14,937 bases of DNA, from positions 1-14,937 of the forward strand of contig CAAGIW010000016.1 of the NCBI GenBank assembly GCA_900770025.1, in the 5' to 3' direction. The translations under genes and the position numbers were made by a program. The notes below the pieces were generated by a model that did no database searches, was not told where the DNA came from, and worked only from the letters and a program-made list of their open reading frames with translations. The first letter of the stretch is position 1; every line of letters starts with the position of its first letter. Of this stretch, positions 14,601-14,937 are shown in pieces. Source of the stretch: an uncultured Prevotella sp. GTDB taxonomy: Bacteria; Bacteroidota; Bacteroidia; Bacteroidales; Bacteroidaceae.

Positions 14601-14680
14601 TTTTGTGCAGCAGCCGACAGGGGAACAATCATTGCAAGTGCCATTGTGGCGCGGCGCAGGGAAAGCGTGAGTTGGTTCAT
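11630..14680 (-). CDS. DUF4450-type secreted putative glycoside hydrolase
   Basis: This 1016-residue protein is the largest here. A signal peptide spans about 1-25 (ending PLSAAA before Gln). The stretch RTLQYHP...ENRFTRALYGSHTDFRVETSDRP (about 47-86) is what I recognise as DUF4450, a Bacteroidota family of putative glycosidases with no agreed activity. An N-terminal beta domain (about 45-240) is followed by a helical region (about 265-650) that looks like an (alpha/alpha)6 six-hairpin barrel (segments WLHGCIGWRMPLAGW, HHYDMNLNYVDELLWHF, SNWLPYSWSINN). A small beta segment (about 655-735), a Thr/Ser linker (about 740-765) and a C-terminal beta-rich domain (about 770-1016) complete it. Acidic residues such as Asp281/Asp283/Asp285 and Asp431/Asp437 are only candidates for catalysis. 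The promoter at 14718-14751 and the nearby GH97 and GH95 genes suggest a role in glycan breakdown. The family name is from memory. Confidence 0.8.
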   Translation of the reverse strand: MNQLTLSLRRATMALAMIVPLSAAAQKMIGDFIESKSNNEDKRGVKRTLQYHPTAQGFYCFNGENRFTRALYGSHTDFRVETSDRPIFALFKKGKHRSLRFTLNGVPLEQTDTCEAIYHKGTRQYQLRDKRWDNMGKGILSMGVIALPHEEGALFAFNWIDRKTGKLGEPIGDFTLKTRICNIAGKKIRRNGDIGADPAGIFEPAPGDEGLVETPAINGASKGICYVVVKNNEAANITYQEAEALCKQAQEYNAQLTNRIAFSTPDPHINTLGAALTFAADGDWDGKTWLHGCIGWRMPLAGWRAAYLGDVLGWNDRARSHFDAYAKSQVTNVPPTLPHPNNDPKMHLARAEKKWGTQMYSNGYICRNPERNDQMHHYDMNLNYVDELLWHFCYNADTAYMRKMWPVLTKHLAWEKRNFDPDNDHLYDAYCCIWASDALYYSGGAVTHSSAYNYRANKLVARIAQLIGEDGTPYQQEADAILKAMNSRLWLKDKGHWAEHQDLMGLKRLHESAALWSIYTPIDCGACSSQQAYQATDYVTHHIPHIDVEDSGLQTIATSNWLPYSWSINNVAAAEVMHTALAYFEAGRAEEGYRLMMANIMDQMYYGACPGNFGQISYYDAARGECYRDFGDCIGISARTLLQGLFGIVPDALYGECVIRPGFPATWDSASVSTPYLSYTYRKKDGKHIYEITQNFAQPLKIVVKRHVGQGIFRTYEGNTNHTQTIVVKDIPQKSVLPMMPLTKATTATATDMGTSLPSDDAEAGKAKFKTVNIDKAMNAGVSDIYRNQYLTPRPPYTTLQLPTQGIGEWCHPDLTAEINDSLFRTMVKGNHISVAGIPFRSFAKGNNIAYTSLWDNYPDSITIPLKGKARYACLLMAGSTNHMQSRIANAIVTITYKDGSATTLSLVNPDNWCPIEQDYFIDGKAFCTATPRPMRVCLNLAAPTTQANDTPAPLTGRDLGAALHIKGVYGRPIPGGAAQILRMPLQADKALKSITLRTLSNDVVVGLMAVTLQTE

Positions 14681-14717
14681 AACAGATGTTTTAGTTTTGG
14701 TGAACTATATTCTTATG

Positions 14718-14751
14718 CAAAGGTAATGCAAATGAACGTAAAAACCTCAAA
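14718..14751 (-). promoter_or_regulatory. Putative promoter of the DUF4450 gene
   Basis: On the minus strand TACCTTTG (14718-14725) is an exact TAnnTTTG box, with TTTG (14748-14751) 22 bases upstream, slightly longer than the usual 19-21. The leader would be about 35-40 bases. Confidence 0.55.
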
Positions 14752-14818
14752 CTGGTATGAAATGTTTTCACCAAGTGCGGCCAATCTTGGCTGGTGGGTC
14801 AATCTCTTTCTGCATAAT

Positions 14819-14937
14819 CCCAAATCGGCCATTAGCGTTATGATGATAACTGCTTATATTTTTGAACAGATGTCTTTACGTTTTGAGGGCGCAATGGGGT
14901 TCCATTGTTACCGATAAACGGAAAGGCAGATGACAAA
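14819..14937. repeat. Fold-back (MITE-like) repeat, right copy, truncated by the window end
   Basis: This copy begins CCCAAATCGGCCATTAG at 14819, the inverted counterpart of the sequence ending at 137. The apex CAATGG-GGTT-CCATTG is at 14892-14907, and the direct match to 1-94 covers 14844-14937. The left arm (14819-14899) is 81 bases. It lies in the intergenic space upstream of the DUF4450 gene, and its outer right end is beyond the window. It does not encode a protein. Confidence 0.85.

Noticed and set aside
1..14937. Idea that the window is one composite transposon bounded by the two repeats
   Set aside because: The repeats are in direct orientation, encode no transposase and bracket housekeeping genes (rpmE2, guaA) with no sign of mobility genes.

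Overview
The window looks like chromosomal DNA from a Bacteroidota member, most likely Prevotellaceae. Supporting signs are promoters of the Bacteroidota type (TTTG, about 19 bases, TAnnTTTG), weak Shine-Dalgarno signals, a type B bL31 ribosomal protein, and three large secreted glycan-degrading proteins of families common in Bacteroidales (GH97, GH95, DUF4450). The genus is inferred from the general look of the proteins, not from a search.

Layout. Positions 1-137 and 14819-14937 are two truncated copies of the same fold-back repeat (about 162 bp when reconstructed), so both window ends lie inside a repeat. Next come rpmE2 (bL31B, minus strand, with terminator and promoter), a small histidine phosphatase (plus) and, converging on it with an 8-base overlap, a secreted Tyr/Trp-rich protein with a Ser/Arg/Gly low-complexity tail (minus). 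A MurU-like sugar-1-phosphate nucleotidyltransferase and guaA (GMP synthase) follow on the plus strand, closed by a strong hairpin terminator. Then a two-gene plus-strand unit encodes a GH97 and a GH95 exo-glycosidase. Facing it on the minus strand are a DUF4450 putative glycosidase and, downstream of it, a fusion of an AmgK-like sugar kinase with the C-terminal domain of RapZ.

How the genes may work together. GH97, GH95 and DUF4450 are all predicted to be exported. They could trim alpha-linked galactose, fucose or L-galactose type residues from plant or host glycans, but no SusC/SusD pair or regulator is present, so this is at most an orphan or partial utilisation locus. Separately, the MurU-like transferase and the AmgK-like kinase are the two activities of the anomeric kinase route that recycles cell-wall amino sugars to UDP-MurNAc. 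The attached RapZ-type domain, which senses glucosamine-6-phosphate in E. coli, suggests that the kinase is regulated by amino-sugar status. That fusion is the most interesting item here. The fold-back repeats and two insertions in GuaA are secondary items.
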